A DNA stretch of 64,000 bases from NCBI RefSeq assembly GCF_000181515.1, contig NZ_ABCG01000006.1, positions 62,001 through 126,000 on the forward strand, written 5' to 3'. The notes under the pieces are model-generated. The model was not told the DNA's origin, ran no database searches, and worked only from the letters and a program-made list of their open reading frames with translations. The number at the start of each line of letters is the position of its first letter. Positions within the stretch are counted from its first letter, which is position 1. This DNA is from Erythrobacter sp. SD-21 (GTDB lineage: Bacteria > Pseudomonadota > Alphaproteobacteria > Sphingomonadales > Sphingomonadaceae). Position numbers and translations under genes: made by a program. Of this stretch, positions 42,280 to 51,219 are shown piece after piece.

Positions 42280-42308
42280 TTGACCCCTCGCGCGACCCTC
42301 CCTAGGTG
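42280..42308 (+). promoter_or_regulatory. Candidate vegetative promoter of tRNA-Lys
   Basis: TTGACC at 42280-42285, 17 bases, TAGGTG at 42303-42308, ending 13 bases before the mature tRNA 5' end. It matches the promoters of rpmH and rpsT and helps define the vegetative consensus in this genome. Confidence 0.65.
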
Positions 42309-42320
42309 AGCGCCCGTGGT

Positions 42321-42397
<77 letters not shown>

Positions 42398-42452
42398 CCT
42401 TTTCTGCCATCGCCCCTTTCGCCGCGCGTCATGCGCGTTATCGTGGGGCGCG

Positions 42453-43028
42453 ATGGTTTCTCCCAGGCTTTCGATCTTTGCGCGCCTGCCCGTGCCGGGC
42501 AAGGTCAAGACGCGCCTCATTCCCGCCCTCGGCGAGGAAGGGGCCGCGCGGCTCTACGCGCGGTTGCTGGCGCAGACGGTGGAGGTCGCGCGGGGCAGCG
42601 GGCTCGACTTCGAGCTGCGCGTGACCGGCGGGGAGATAGCGGCTTTTCATGAATTGTTCGGCAGCGATGTCGCCGTCGTCGATCAGGGCGAGGGCGACCT
42701 CGGCTCGAAAATGGCGCGCGTAGGCGCTCCTGCGCTGCTCATCGGAAGCGATTGCCCGGGCATCACCGCGCCGCTGCTGCAAGCCGCCGCCGGCGCGCTG
42801 GAGGACCGCCGCGTCGTTCTGGGTCCGGCGAATGACGGCGGCTATTACCTCATCGGCTTCCGCGAGCCCGTGCGTTTCCTTTTCGGGGACATGGCGTGGA
42901 GCACGCCCTCGGTCCTCTCCGAAACGCTCGCCCGGCTGGTGCGCCACGGGATCGGTCCGGCAGTGCTGCCCGAACTGGCCGATATCGACACGGCTGAAGA
43001 CCTGGCGCAATGGCCGGAGTTCGAATGA
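42453..43028 (+). CDS. DUF2064 glycosyltransferase, TIGR04282 (arsenosugar-type)
   Basis: A 191-aa nucleotidyltransferase/glycosyltransferase-A fold protein (RLSIFARLPVPGKVKTRLIP; LLIGSDCPGITAPLLQAA; VVLGPANDGGYYLIG). It matches the TIGR04282 family, which recurs in predicted arsenosugar-biosynthesis loci. Its stop overlaps the start of the TIGR04283 gene (ATGA), so the two are coupled. The GSDCPG motif is the likely metal/nucleotide site. No arsenic-specific residue can be read directly. Confidence 0.85.
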   Translation: MVSPRLSIFARLPVPGKVKTRLIPALGEEGAARLYARLLAQTVEVARGSGLDFELRVTGGEIAAFHELFGSDVAVVDQGEGDLGSKMARVGAPALLIGSDCPGITAPLLQAAAGALEDRRVVLGPANDGGYYLIGFREPVRFLFGDMAWSTPSVLSETLARLVRHGIGPAVLPELADIDTAEDLAQWPEFE

Positions 43029-43747
43029 GCGTCACCCTGCTCGTGCCGACGCTCGACGAAGAACGGGCGCTGCCGGCGCTGGCCGACGCCTTTGCCAAGC
43101 TCGACCCGCAGCCGCTCGAAATCCTGCTGGTCGACGGCGGCAGCACCGATGCGACCCGCGACATCGCGCGGGCTGCTGGCTGGCGCGTGCTCGAAGAAGA
43201 GCGGGGGCGGGCGCTGCAGATCAATCGCGGTGTGGAAGAGGCCGCCGGCGATACGATCTGCGTGGTGCATGCCGATACGCTGCCTCCTCCCGACATGGTC
43301 CACGTCATCGAGGAGACGCTGGCGAACGAGGCGATTGCCCTTGCCAGTTTCACGCCCGTCATCCGCGGTGCGGACAAGACCCGCTGGGGCACGACGCTGC
43401 ACAATTGGGCCAAGACCTGGTATGCGCCGCTGATCACCCGACCGCATCTCTTCTTCCGCGGCGTGCGCTTGCTGTTCGGCGACCACGCCATGTTTTTTCG
43501 CCGGAAGGATTTCTTGACCATCGGAGGCTGCACCCCGGGCGATGCGGTGATGGAAGAAGCCGATCTCTGCGTGAAATTTGCCCGGCTCGGGCGGGTGAAA
43601 ATGGTCCCGCGTCGGGTCTATACATCGGACCGGAGGATCGCCGCCTGGGGTCCGCTCAAGGCGAACTGGATCTATTTCAAGGTGGGCATCCTGTGGGCGT
43701 TCGGCCTCCGGCACCGCATGGCCGAGCATTATCCCGATATCCGCTAG
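43025..43747 (+). CDS. GT2-type glycosyltransferase, TIGR04283 (arsenosugar-type)
   Basis: A 240-aa GT2 family enzyme: SVTLLVPTLDEERALPALAD start, DGGSTDATRDIARAAG for nucleotide binding, VVHADTLPPPDMV with the DxD-like motif, and VMEEADLCVKFARLG as acceptor/base region. It fits TIGR04283. Paired with the preceding TIGR04282 protein; in other genomes these two occur with radical SAM and methyltransferase genes. Ends overlapping the SDR gene on the opposite strand by 4 bases. Confidence 0.86.
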   Translation: MSVTLLVPTLDEERALPALADAFAKLDPQPLEILLVDGGSTDATRDIARAAGWRVLEEERGRALQINRGVEEAAGDTICVVHADTLPPPDMVHVIEETLANEAIALASFTPVIRGADKTRWGTTLHNWAKTWYAPLITRPHLFFRGVRLLFGDHAMFFRRKDFLTIGGCTPGDAVMEEADLCVKFARLGRVKMVPRRVYTSDRRIAAWGPLKANWIYFKVGILWAFGLRHRMAEHYPDIR

Positions 43748-44760
43748 GCCCGCGGCAGGAAGCCGGATTCGATGCAATAGTCGATCAGCCGCCGGATATA
43801 GGCGTCGCCCGTTGGCGGACACGCGAGACCTGTAAGCGCGCGAAAACCCGTATCCCCGAAATGCGGGTCGCGCTGGAAATAGCTCGCATAGAGCCCTGCC
43901 ACCCGCCGGAAGAGCCGTCGCTCCAAGGCCGGGAGCTGCGCCGGTTCGAAGGCCTCGGGCGCGACCAGTTCGGGCTCGTGAAACTGCGGGTAGGCGCCGA
44001 TAGCCCCCGTGAAGGCCTCCACGGCCAGCGGCTGGCCGGATAGGAGGTGGAAGGTTCCCCCCGATGCCTCGTTGATCCGCTCCGCCATCGCCACCAGTCC
44101 CGCCGCGACATGATCGAGCGGGACGAAATCGAGCGTTGCGCCGCTGCGCGCGGGCATATGCTTCACGCGTCCTTCGGCAATCAGTTTGAAGGCCGCATAG
44201 GTCGTGTCGAACTGGCGAATTGCGCCGCTTTGATGCTCGCCCACCACGATCGACGGACGCGCGATAGCCCACCGCAAGTCGCTTGCGCGGACCAGGCGCT
44301 CTCCTGCCGCCTTGCTCGCCTCGTAACCGTTCGCGAAACCGCCTTCGGGGAGCGGATCGGTCTCCGCGATCGCGCCATCGCGGGCGCCGCAGACATAGGC
44401 GGTCGAGACATGGAGGAAACCCATCCCCCCCGCTGCTGCGAGAGCGAGAGCGTGGCGAACGCCCTCGACATTCACCGCATGATAGTCGTCTTCCGCGAGA
44501 TCGAAACGCACGGTGGCCGCGCAATGCAGCAGCAGGTCATGGCTTTGTGCGATCGTGGCAAACTCATCCTCGTCCCAACCGAAGCGCGGCAAGGAAATAT
44601 CGCCGTGAAGCGTTTCGACGGGAACAGGCGACCCGTCGTTGGCGCGGATTTCGGGATTGCGATGGGTAAGGCCGGTGACCGCGTGGCCCGCTTCGACCAG
44701 CCGCGCGCACACTTCGCCGCCCAGCAGGCCGGCCGCTCCGGTCACGAGAATTTTCAACAT
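43744..44760 (-). CDS. NAD-dependent epimerase/dehydratase (extended SDR)
   Basis: A 338-aa extended short-chain dehydrogenase with Rossmann motif TGAAGLLGGEV, HCAATVRFDLAEDD, and catalytic YEASKAAGE (YxxxK). The region FLHVSTAYVCG supplies the Ser/Thr. The sequence resembles the thioester-reductase/male-sterility-like branch as much as sugar epimerases. Start at ATG 44760; a longer N-terminal reading is unlikely. The convergent overlap with the TIGR04283 gene and the divergent oxidoreductase fix it inside the same locus. Confidence 0.85.
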   Translation of the reverse strand: MLKILVTGAAGLLGGEVCARLVEAGHAVTGLTHRNPEIRANDGSPVPVETLHGDISLPRFGWDEDEFATIAQSHDLLLHCAATVRFDLAEDDYHAVNVEGVRHALALAAAGGMGFLHVSTAYVCGARDGAIAETDPLPEGGFANGYEASKAAGERLVRASDLRWAIARPSIVVGEHQSGAIRQFDTTYAAFKLIAEGRVKHMPARSGATLDFVPLDHVAAGLVAMAERINEASGGTFHLLSGQPLAVEAFTGAIGAYPQFHEPELVAPEAFEPAQLPALERRLFRRVAGLYASYFQRDPHFGDTGFRALTGLACPPTGDAYIRRLIDYCIESGFLPRA

Positions 44761-44866
44761 GTCATGGCCAATGCAATGTAACCGGTCAGTCCGGACAACC
44801 GAAGGAAGGCGAGAGATTTCGCGGGTTTCATTCGCATCTCGGGTAAATTGGGTTACGGAGCAAGCG

Positions 44867-46282
44867 ATGAAATTCACTCATGACGTGATCGTGATCGGCG
44901 GCGGTGCTGCCGGTCTGACCGCCGCAGGTGGCTGCGCGCTCTTCGGGCTCGACGTCGCGCTGATCGAAGCGCGCAAGATGGGCGGCGAATGCCTCAACGA
45001 CGGATGCGTGCCGTCTAAGGCGCTGCTCGCCGCGGCCAAGCGCGCCGCCGAAGCGCGCGAACCGAGCCGGTTCGGCGTCACGCTCGAACCACCCAGGGTC
45101 GAATGGACGGGAGTGCACAAGCACATCCATGATGCCATTGCCGCCATCGCGCCGCACGACAGCGAGGAACGGTTCGAAGAAATGGGCTGCGAGGTGTTCC
45201 GCGACTGGGCGCAGGTGGTCGGGCCGCAATCGGTCGAGGTCGGCTGGCGCACGCTAACCGCACCGCGCATCGTCATCGCCACCGGATCGAAGCCCGCTGT
45301 CCCGCCGATCAAGGGGCTGGAAGAAGTGCCCTACCTCACTAACGAGAACCTGTTCGATCTCGGCGAACTGCCGGATCATCTCGTGATCGTCGGCGGCGGG
45401 GTCATCGGGATGGAAATGGCGCAAGGCTTCCGCCGCCTCGGCAGCGAAATCACGGTGATCGAGCCGGGCGAACTGATGGGCCGCGACGATCCGGACAGCG
45501 TCGCCGTCGTCCGCAGTGTGCTGGAAGGCGAAGGCGTGAGCTTCGTATCGGGCAGGGCCGAGCGGGTGGAGGCTCGCGATGGCGTGGTCCGCGTGCAGGT
45601 GGGCAGCGAGGCTGTTGAGGGCTCGCATCTCCTCATCGCCACCGGCCGCCGCGCGAATTGCACGGGTTTCGGGCTGGAGGAAATCGGCGTCGAAATGGGC
45701 GCAAATGGCATCAAGGTGGACGATCGCCGCCGAACCTCGGTCAAGGGCATCTACGCCGTGGGGGATTGCCGCGAGGGACCGCGCCTGACGCATGTCTCGG
45801 GCTATGAAGGTTCGAACGTCGCGCTGGAGATCACGCTGGGCGTGCCGACTAAGGTCGATTGGTCGGCGCTTCCCTGGGTCACCTATACCGAGCCCGAAGT
45901 GGCGCATATCGGCATGACAGAGAAGGAAGCGCGCCAGAAGCATGGCGAGAAAGTGACCGTGGTGACCGAAACCTTCCACCACAACGAACGGTCGCTCGCC
46001 GAAGCCAGCGACAAGGGGCATCTCAAGCTGGTGCTTAAGGGCAAGAAGGTGCTCGGCGCGAGCATCGTCGGCAAGAACGTCGGCGAGCTGCTGCTGCCCT
46101 TCGCGCAATCGATTACCGGCAAGAGCAGCACCTTTGCCCTAGGCTCCGCAATCATCGCCTACCCGACCCGCAGCGAGATTTCGAAAGCGGCGGCCTTCAG
46201 CGCGTGGGAGCCGACGGTCTTTGGGCCGATCCCCAAGAAATGGGCGCAATTTCTCGCCCGCATGCGCCGGAAGTTCGCATGA
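44867..46282 (+). CDS. FAD-dependent pyridine nucleotide-disulfide oxidoreductase, mercuric-reductase-like
   Basis: A 471-aa class I flavin disulfide reductase. FAD motif GGGAAGLTAAGGCALFG, redox pair in GGECLNDGCVPSK, NAD motif GGGVIGMEMAQGFRRLG, second FAD motif GIYAVGDCREG, and dimer domain PWVTYTEPEVAHIGMTEKEA. The usual HPT His-Glu pair of dihydrolipoamide dehydrogenases is replaced by AYPTRSE, so it is not a normal Lpd. Mercuric-reductase C-terminal cysteines are absent. The next gene overlaps its stop (ATGA), so it forms an operon with the radical SAM gene. Confidence 0.88.
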   Translation: MKFTHDVIVIGGGAAGLTAAGGCALFGLDVALIEARKMGGECLNDGCVPSKALLAAAKRAAEAREPSRFGVTLEPPRVEWTGVHKHIHDAIAAIAPHDSEERFEEMGCEVFRDWAQVVGPQSVEVGWRTLTAPRIVIATGSKPAVPPIKGLEEVPYLTNENLFDLGELPDHLVIVGGGVIGMEMAQGFRRLGSEITVIEPGELMGRDDPDSVAVVRSVLEGEGVSFVSGRAERVEARDGVVRVQVGSEAVEGSHLLIATGRRANCTGFGLEEIGVEMGANGIKVDDRRRTSVKGIYAVGDCREGPRLTHVSGYEGSNVALEITLGVPTKVDWSALPWVTYTEPEVAHIGMTEKEARQKHGEKVTVVTETFHHNERSLAEASDKGHLKLVLKGKKVLGASIVGKNVGELLLPFAQSITGKSSTFALGSAIIAYPTRSEISKAAAFSAWEPTVFGPIPKKWAQFLARMRRKFA

Positions 46283-47268
46283 GCGGCGCGCGAACGGAAT
46301 CGCGCAAGGCTCCGGTGGGGCCGTCGCCCTTCGCGGTCCATGCCGCGCCGCTCCCGCGTGAAAAGTTCAGCGACCCGCGGGTCACTGCGAAGGGCGAAGC
46401 GCGCGCACAGGTGCCGCTCTCCAGGCTCGAGACCTTGTGGCTGAACACCGGCACACTCTGCAATCTCGCCTGCGCCACCTGCTACATCGAGAGCAGTCCG
46501 ACCAACGACGCGCTGATCTATCTGTCGGCCGATCACGCTGCGCGCTTCCTGGCCGAGGCGAAGGGGCTGGATACGCGCGAGATCGGGTTCACCGGCGGCG
46601 AGCCTTTCATGAACCCCGAAATGCTGCCCATGCTCACCGCCACGCTGGAACAGGGCTTCGAGGCGCTGGTGCTGACCAACGCCATGAAGCCGATGCGGCG
46701 GCATGAAGAGGTTTTGCTCGCCTTGCGCGAACAACATGGCGACCGGCTGACCCTGCGCGTCAGCCTCGACCACCACTCGCGCGAGGTGCACGAGGGCGAG
46801 CGCGGGCCGCGCAGCTGGGCGCCGGCCATCGCGGGTCTGCGCTGGCTTTCGGACCACGGCTTTTCGATTGCGGTCGCCGGACGGCTGTTGCCGGGCGAGG
46901 GCGAGGCGCAGGCGCGCGAATGCTACGCGGCGCTGTTCGAAAGCGAAGCCATTGCCATCGACGCGCGTGATCCGGCGCGGCTGGTCCTCTTCCCCGAAAT
47001 GGACGCCGACAAGGACATCGCCGAGGTCACCACCGCCTGCTGGGGCATCCTCGGCAAGTCCCCCATCGACGTCATGTGCAATACCAGCCGCATGGTCGTG
47101 CACCGCAAGGGCGAGGCGGCCCCACGCGTGGTCGCCTGCACGCTCATACCCTATGATCCCGGTTTCAATCTCGGCGAGACATTGGCCGAGGCGTCGTGCG
47201 ACGTGGCTCTCAACCACCCTCATTGCGCGCGCTTTTGCGTGCTCGGCGGGGCGAGTTGTTCGGCCTAA
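46279..47268 (+). CDS. Radical SAM protein
   Basis: A 329-aa radical SAM enzyme with the cluster motif CNLACATCYIES (CxxxCxxC), then GFTGGEPFMNPEM for SAM, and a C-terminal region with several cysteines (ACWGILGKSPIDVMC, VVACTLIPYD, HPHCARFCVLGGASCS) that may bind a further iron-sulfur cluster. N-terminal residues 1-50 are basic and lack the radical SAM core. It is not the textbook ArsS (no DUF3641-like tail), yet it is coupled to the preceding oxidoreductase and close to the arsenosugar-type glycosyltransferases. Confidence 0.83.
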   Translation: MSGARTESRKAPVGPSPFAVHAAPLPREKFSDPRVTAKGEARAQVPLSRLETLWLNTGTLCNLACATCYIESSPTNDALIYLSADHAARFLAEAKGLDTREIGFTGGEPFMNPEMLPMLTATLEQGFEALVLTNAMKPMRRHEEVLLALREQHGDRLTLRVSLDHHSREVHEGERGPRSWAPAIAGLRWLSDHGFSIAVAGRLLPGEGEAQARECYAALFESEAIAIDARDPARLVLFPEMDADKDIAEVTTACWGILGKSPIDVMCNTSRMVVHRKGEAAPRVVACTLIPYDPGFNLGETLAEASCDVALNHPHCARFCVLGGASCSA

Positions 47269-47315
47269 TCTAGATCACGTCCGGACCTTCACTGCCACGT
47301 GTGGGTTGGGGGCGT

Positions 47316-47831
47316 ATGTTCTTCGAAGAAACCTGGCTCGATATTGCCGCCCGAACCCTCGTCCTCTCCTTGATCGGTATCGCTTGGGTAACTCTGGTTA
47401 TTCGCCTGATCGGCCTTCGATCCCTATCGAAAATGACGAATTTCGATTTCGTCGTCACCATCGCATCGGGTTCGCTATTGGCCGGGGCCGTACAAGCCAG
47501 CGAATGGACGGCTTTCGCTCAGGCATTGGGCGCTTTGGCGGCGCTGTTCGGTCTGCAACTCCTGATCGCAAAATTGCGTCAGCAGTCCGAAAGCTTCGAG
47601 CAGGCCATACAGAACGGGCCGATCTTCCTCATGTGGGAAGGAAAATTCATCGACGAGGCGCTTCGAACGTCACGCGTCGCCAAAGATGACGTCATCGCCA
47701 AACTGCGCGAGGCGAACGTCCTCGAAATGAGCAAGGTACGGGCCGTCGTGCTGGAAACCACCGGTGATATATCGGTCCTGCATGGCGATAAGCTTGAGGA
47801 CGATATCGTGGACGGTATCGACCGGCCTTAG
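47316..47831 (+). CDS. DUF421 (YetF-like) membrane protein
   Basis: A 171-aa protein with three N-terminal membrane helices (about 10-75: ARTLVLSLIGIAWVTLVIRL; VTIASGSLLAGAV; ALGALAALFGLQLLIAKL) and a C-terminal cytoplasmic domain (FLMWEGKFIDEALRTSRVAK; DDVIAKLREANVLEMSKVRA). This matches DUF421/YetF. Function unknown, related to spore-envelope proteins in Bacillus. The DNA is somewhat AT-richer than its neighbours. ATG 47316 is preferred over GTG 47301 because GGGGG lies just before it. Confidence 0.83.
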   Translation: MFFEETWLDIAARTLVLSLIGIAWVTLVIRLIGLRSLSKMTNFDFVVTIASGSLLAGAVQASEWTAFAQALGALAALFGLQLLIAKLRQQSESFEQAIQNGPIFLMWEGKFIDEALRTSRVAKDDVIAKLREANVLEMSKVRAVVLETTGDISVLHGDKLEDDIVDGIDRP

Positions 47832-48517
47832 GCCTTGCGGCTATCGAGCCATTTGGCGAAGGCCACACCGCCTGTGATCAGGAACGGGACTAACACGATG
47901 CTGAGCACGACCTTGGCGAGGATCTGCCCGATTAGCAGGTTGGTGATCGGAAACTGCCCATAAAAGGCCAGCGTGATGAAAATCACCGAATCGATGGCCT
48001 GGCTCAAGGCCGATGCAATCGCGCCGCGTATCATGAGCGAGATCGTACCGGTGTTCTCGTCGTTCCCGCGAAGACGCGAGAAGATCCAGACGTTGAGCAG
48101 GAGCGAAACGATATAAGCCGCGGGGCCTGCCGCCCAGACGCGCCAGATCGTGGCGTGAACACGTTCGAAAGCGGCAAGGTCCTCTGCACGGCCACCGGCC
48201 ATTTCGGGCGAAGCGGGCAGGTTGAGCACGAGTTGCATGAGCAGGGCGGCCAAGAGCAGCGGCAGGAAACCCCACCAAACGATCCGGTTGGCCAGCTTCT
48301 CTCCGTAAAGCTGGGCGATGGTGCTGGAGATCACAACCAGTAGAAGGAAGGCGAAAATGCCCGCCTCGACCGCGAGGTCGGTGGGGTAAAGCTGCACCTG
48401 CTTGAAGGCCAGCACGCCGGCCAGCACCGTCATCCCGCCGTAGACGAGGGTGTAGACGAAGAGGCCCAGCGGCGTCGTGGCAGCGTGAATGCGGGGTTCG
48501 TTGGCCGGTGCGGTCAT
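47828..48517 (-). CDS. Queuosine precursor transporter (YhhQ/VUT family)
   Basis: A 229-aa membrane protein with about six helices and the VUT-family motifs: STIAQLYGEKLANRIVWWGF, RVWAAGPAAYIVSLLLNVWIFSRL split over helices 3-4, and SALSQAIDSVIFITLAFYGQ. YhhQ imports preQ0/preQ1 for queuosine tRNA modification. It converges with the DUF421 gene by 4 bases. No queuosine genes are adjacent. Confidence 0.87.
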   Translation of the reverse strand: MTAPANEPRIHAATTPLGLFVYTLVYGGMTVLAGVLAFKQVQLYPTDLAVEAGIFAFLLLVVISSTIAQLYGEKLANRIVWWGFLPLLLAALLMQLVLNLPASPEMAGGRAEDLAAFERVHATIWRVWAAGPAAYIVSLLLNVWIFSRLRGNDENTGTISLMIRGAIASALSQAIDSVIFITLAFYGQFPITNLLIGQILAKVVLSIVLVPFLITGGVAFAKWLDSRKA

Positions 48518-48666
48518 GGTGATTACGGGCGTGCCTTCGTGACTGGTGATAGCCGAAGCTGGAAGTGCGACCGCAAATTGACTAATCGGGGCCGCCGCGC
48601 AAGGTAGCGCCCGATTTCATCCGCAACTAGTCCTTGTTGCTCCCAGTGCACTGCGAAGGGGTCCGC

Positions 48667-50010
48667 ATGCCACCTATAGTGATCAATCTCCTCGGGATCC
48701 TCGCGATCCTGGCTATCGCCTTCCTGCTGTCGACGGGCAAGAAACGGATCAAGCTGCGCATCGTCGGGGCGGCGTTCGCCCTGCAGGCCGTGATGGCTCT
48801 GCTCGTCCTGCGCACGCCGTGGGGAGTGGATATGATCCAGGGCATGTCAAACGGGGTCATCGCGCTGCTCGACTATTCCAAGGTCGGTATCGAGGCAATT
48901 TTCGGCCCCATGGGCTCCAATCCCTTCACGAACACCTTCCTCATCGCCGCCCTGCCGGTGATTGTCTTTTTCGCGGCTATCGTGTCGATCCTTTATCACT
49001 GGGGCATCATGCAGCGTCTGGTGCGCTGGGTCGGCGGCGCGATCGGCTGGATCACCGGCATCAGCAAGGTCGAGGCGCTGGGCAGCGCGGCGAACATCTT
49101 CGTCGGCCAGTCGGAAAGCCCGCTGGTGGTGCGCCCCTATCTCGCCGCGCTCACGCCGAGCCGGTTGTTCACTCTCATGGCCGTGGGCATGGCGGGCGTC
49201 GCAGGGACCATCCTTGCCGCCTACGCCAGCTTCATCGGGTCCGACGCCGTGCCTTTCTTGCTGGCCGCCGCCTTCATGTCGGCGCCGGGCGGTATCCTGA
49301 TGGCCAAGATCATCATGCCCGATGACGAGAGCGAACTGGCCCGCAACGCCGCCGAGCTTTCGGGCACCGAGGACGAGATCGTCCTGCCCACGACGCGCAT
49401 CAGCGCTGAAGGACCGGCCGCGCTTACCGAAAGCGGCAAGCCGCACGAGGTCGAGGTGGCCGAGACCTTCGAGGAAGGCCACAAGCCGGCCAATGTGATC
49501 GAGGCCGCCGCACAGGGCACCCAGACTGGCGTGAAGCTGGCCGTTGCCGTGGGTGCGATGGTCATGGTCTTCGTCGCGCTGGTTGCGCTCGCCAACGGCA
49601 TCCTTGGCGGCATCGGTGGCTGGTTCGGCTATCCTGACGTCACCTTCCAGCAGCTGCTCGGCTATGTCTTCGCGCCCGTCATGTACATGATCGGCATCGC
49701 GGACTGGAACCAGGCGCAGTTCGCCGGCGGCCTCTTCGGCACCAAGATCGTGCTCAACGAATTCGTGGCCTTTATCGAATTGGGCGCGATGGAGGCGGGC
49801 ACGCTGACCGCGCGCAGCCAGGCGATCGCCACTTTCGCGTTGTGCGGCTTTGCCAATTTCAGCTCGATCGCAATCCAGATGGCGGTGACGGGCGGCCTTG
49901 CCCCGAACCAGCGCCCGGTAATCGCCAAGCTCGGCCTGCGCGCGCTCGCCGCCGGCAGCCTCGCCAACCTGATGAGTGCCGCGCTGGCAGGACTCTTCCT
50001 TCCGTACTAA
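48667..50010 (+). CDS. Concentrative nucleoside transporter (NupC/CNT family)
   Basis: A 447-aa sodium- or proton-coupled nucleoside transporter. Nup_N helices at the start (PPIVINLLGILAILAIAFLL), the gate region (LVRWVGGAIGWITGISKVEA; NIFVGQSESPLVVRPYLAAL) and the C-terminal Nucleos_tra2 domain with QTGVKLAVAVGAMVMVF and TKIVLNEFVAFIELGA. The QSESPL and NEF motifs bind nucleoside. A charged loop lies at about 220-275. GAAGGGG before ATG 48667. It may feed on nucleosides released by the S1/P1 nuclease at 12.8 kb, an inference only. Confidence 0.92.
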   Translation: MPPIVINLLGILAILAIAFLLSTGKKRIKLRIVGAAFALQAVMALLVLRTPWGVDMIQGMSNGVIALLDYSKVGIEAIFGPMGSNPFTNTFLIAALPVIVFFAAIVSILYHWGIMQRLVRWVGGAIGWITGISKVEALGSAANIFVGQSESPLVVRPYLAALTPSRLFTLMAVGMAGVAGTILAAYASFIGSDAVPFLLAAAFMSAPGGILMAKIIMPDDESELARNAAELSGTEDEIVLPTTRISAEGPAALTESGKPHEVEVAETFEEGHKPANVIEAAAQGTQTGVKLAVAVGAMVMVFVALVALANGILGGIGGWFGYPDVTFQQLLGYVFAPVMYMIGIADWNQAQFAGGLFGTKIVLNEFVAFIELGAMEAGTLTARSQAIATFALCGFANFSSIAIQMAVTGGLAPNQRPVIAKLGLRALAAGSLANLMSAALAGLFLPY

Positions 50011-50024
50011 AGGGCGCAGCCACT

Positions 50025-50966
50025 ATGACCGATTCGAACACCGATATTGCGGTTGTGTCGCTGGCACAGCCGCTCGAGAGCATTGCCGAGGACCTCGGCC
50101 GCAGTTTCCAGCAATACGGCTTTGCCGTCATTCGCGATCACGGCATCCCGCAGGATCTGATCGACAAGGCAGAGAGCCTGTCGAAGGAGTTCTTCGCGCT
50201 GCCCGAAGATGTGAAGAAGGCCTATCACATCCCCGGCGGCGGCGGCGCGCGCGGCTACACGCCCTTCGGCACCGAGAAGGCCAAAGACGCCAAGGTCCAT
50301 GACCTGAAGGAGTTCTGGCACGTCGGGCGCGAGCTCGACGAAGGCCACCCGCTTGCGCAATACATGGCGGACAATGTCTGGCCCGAGGAGGTCGACGGCT
50401 TCAAGCAGACTTTCTCCGATCTCTACTCCGCCTTCGAAACCGCAGGTGGCCGCGTGCTGGAGGCGATCGCCATCCATCTCGGCCTGCCGCGCGAATTTTT
50501 TGCCGCGACGATCGAGGACGGCAATTCGGTGATGCGCCTGCTGCGCTATCCGCCGCTCGAAGGCGCGGAAGCGGAAGGTGCGATCCGCGCCGCCGCGCAT
50601 GGCGACATCAACACCATCACCCTCTTGCTGGGCGCGGAAGAGGCAGGTCTCGAACTGCTGACCGCCGATGGCGAGTGGAAGGCCGTGGCGCCGCCCGAAG
50701 GCGCGCTGGTGGTCAACATCGGCGACATGCTCGACCGGCTGACCAACCACAAGCTGAAGTCGACCCAGCACCGCGTGGTCAATCCGCATGGGGAAGCGGC
50801 CTATCGGGCCCGCTATTCGATGCCCTTCTTCCTGCATTTCAGGCCCGACTATGTGATCGAGACGTTGCCTTCGTGCATCGACCCGAAAAACCCAACTGAC
50901 CACCCCGAGCCAATCTCCAGCCACGACTACCTGATGCAGCGTCTGCGCGAGATCAATCTCGCCTGA
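50025..50966 (+). CDS. 2-oxoglutarate/Fe(II) dioxygenase, isopenicillin-N-synthase family
   Basis: A 313-aa non-heme iron oxygenase. DIOX_N N-terminal part (GRSFQQYGFAVIRDHGIPQD) and catalytic 2OG-Fe(II) domain with the facial triad His192-x-Asp194 (AAHGDINTI) and His249 (STQHRVV), and Arg263-x-Ser265 for 2-oxoglutarate. The substrate is unknown; such enzymes often act in secondary metabolism or in degrading small acids. It lies 14 bases after the nucleoside-transporter stop, so the two may be co-expressed. Confidence 0.91.
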   Translation: MTDSNTDIAVVSLAQPLESIAEDLGRSFQQYGFAVIRDHGIPQDLIDKAESLSKEFFALPEDVKKAYHIPGGGGARGYTPFGTEKAKDAKVHDLKEFWHVGRELDEGHPLAQYMADNVWPEEVDGFKQTFSDLYSAFETAGGRVLEAIAIHLGLPREFFAATIEDGNSVMRLLRYPPLEGAEAEGAIRAAAHGDINTITLLLGAEEAGLELLTADGEWKAVAPPEGALVVNIGDMLDRLTNHKLKSTQHRVVNPHGEAAYRARYSMPFFLHFRPDYVIETLPSCIDPKNPTDHPEPISSHDYLMQRLREINLA

Positions 50967-51219
50967 GACACGCCTCGGCGTACGACCTTTCGCAGGAACC
51001 GGAATCTTTTCCGGGGCCTGTGTGGTTTTTGCAACAGCGGTAAATGGCTGAAAAACAGAGCTTTTCGCAATCTCTGGTGTGTCTCATCCACACCGCCCGG
51101 CCGGTTGTCTTGACTCTGTCATAAAACGATAGCTTTGGCGAAACATCGCCAGCCTAGCGGGGCTGCGCATCTCAAGTGCTATCCATATTCAATCGTAAGA
51201 GACGAAGGGGTCTTCTCCG

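Noticed and set aside
44867..46282. Calling the flavoprotein a dihydrolipoamide dehydrogenase or mercuric reductase
   Set aside because: The catalytic His-Glu pair is AYPTRSE rather than HPT-E, and the C-terminal Cys pair of MerA is missing.
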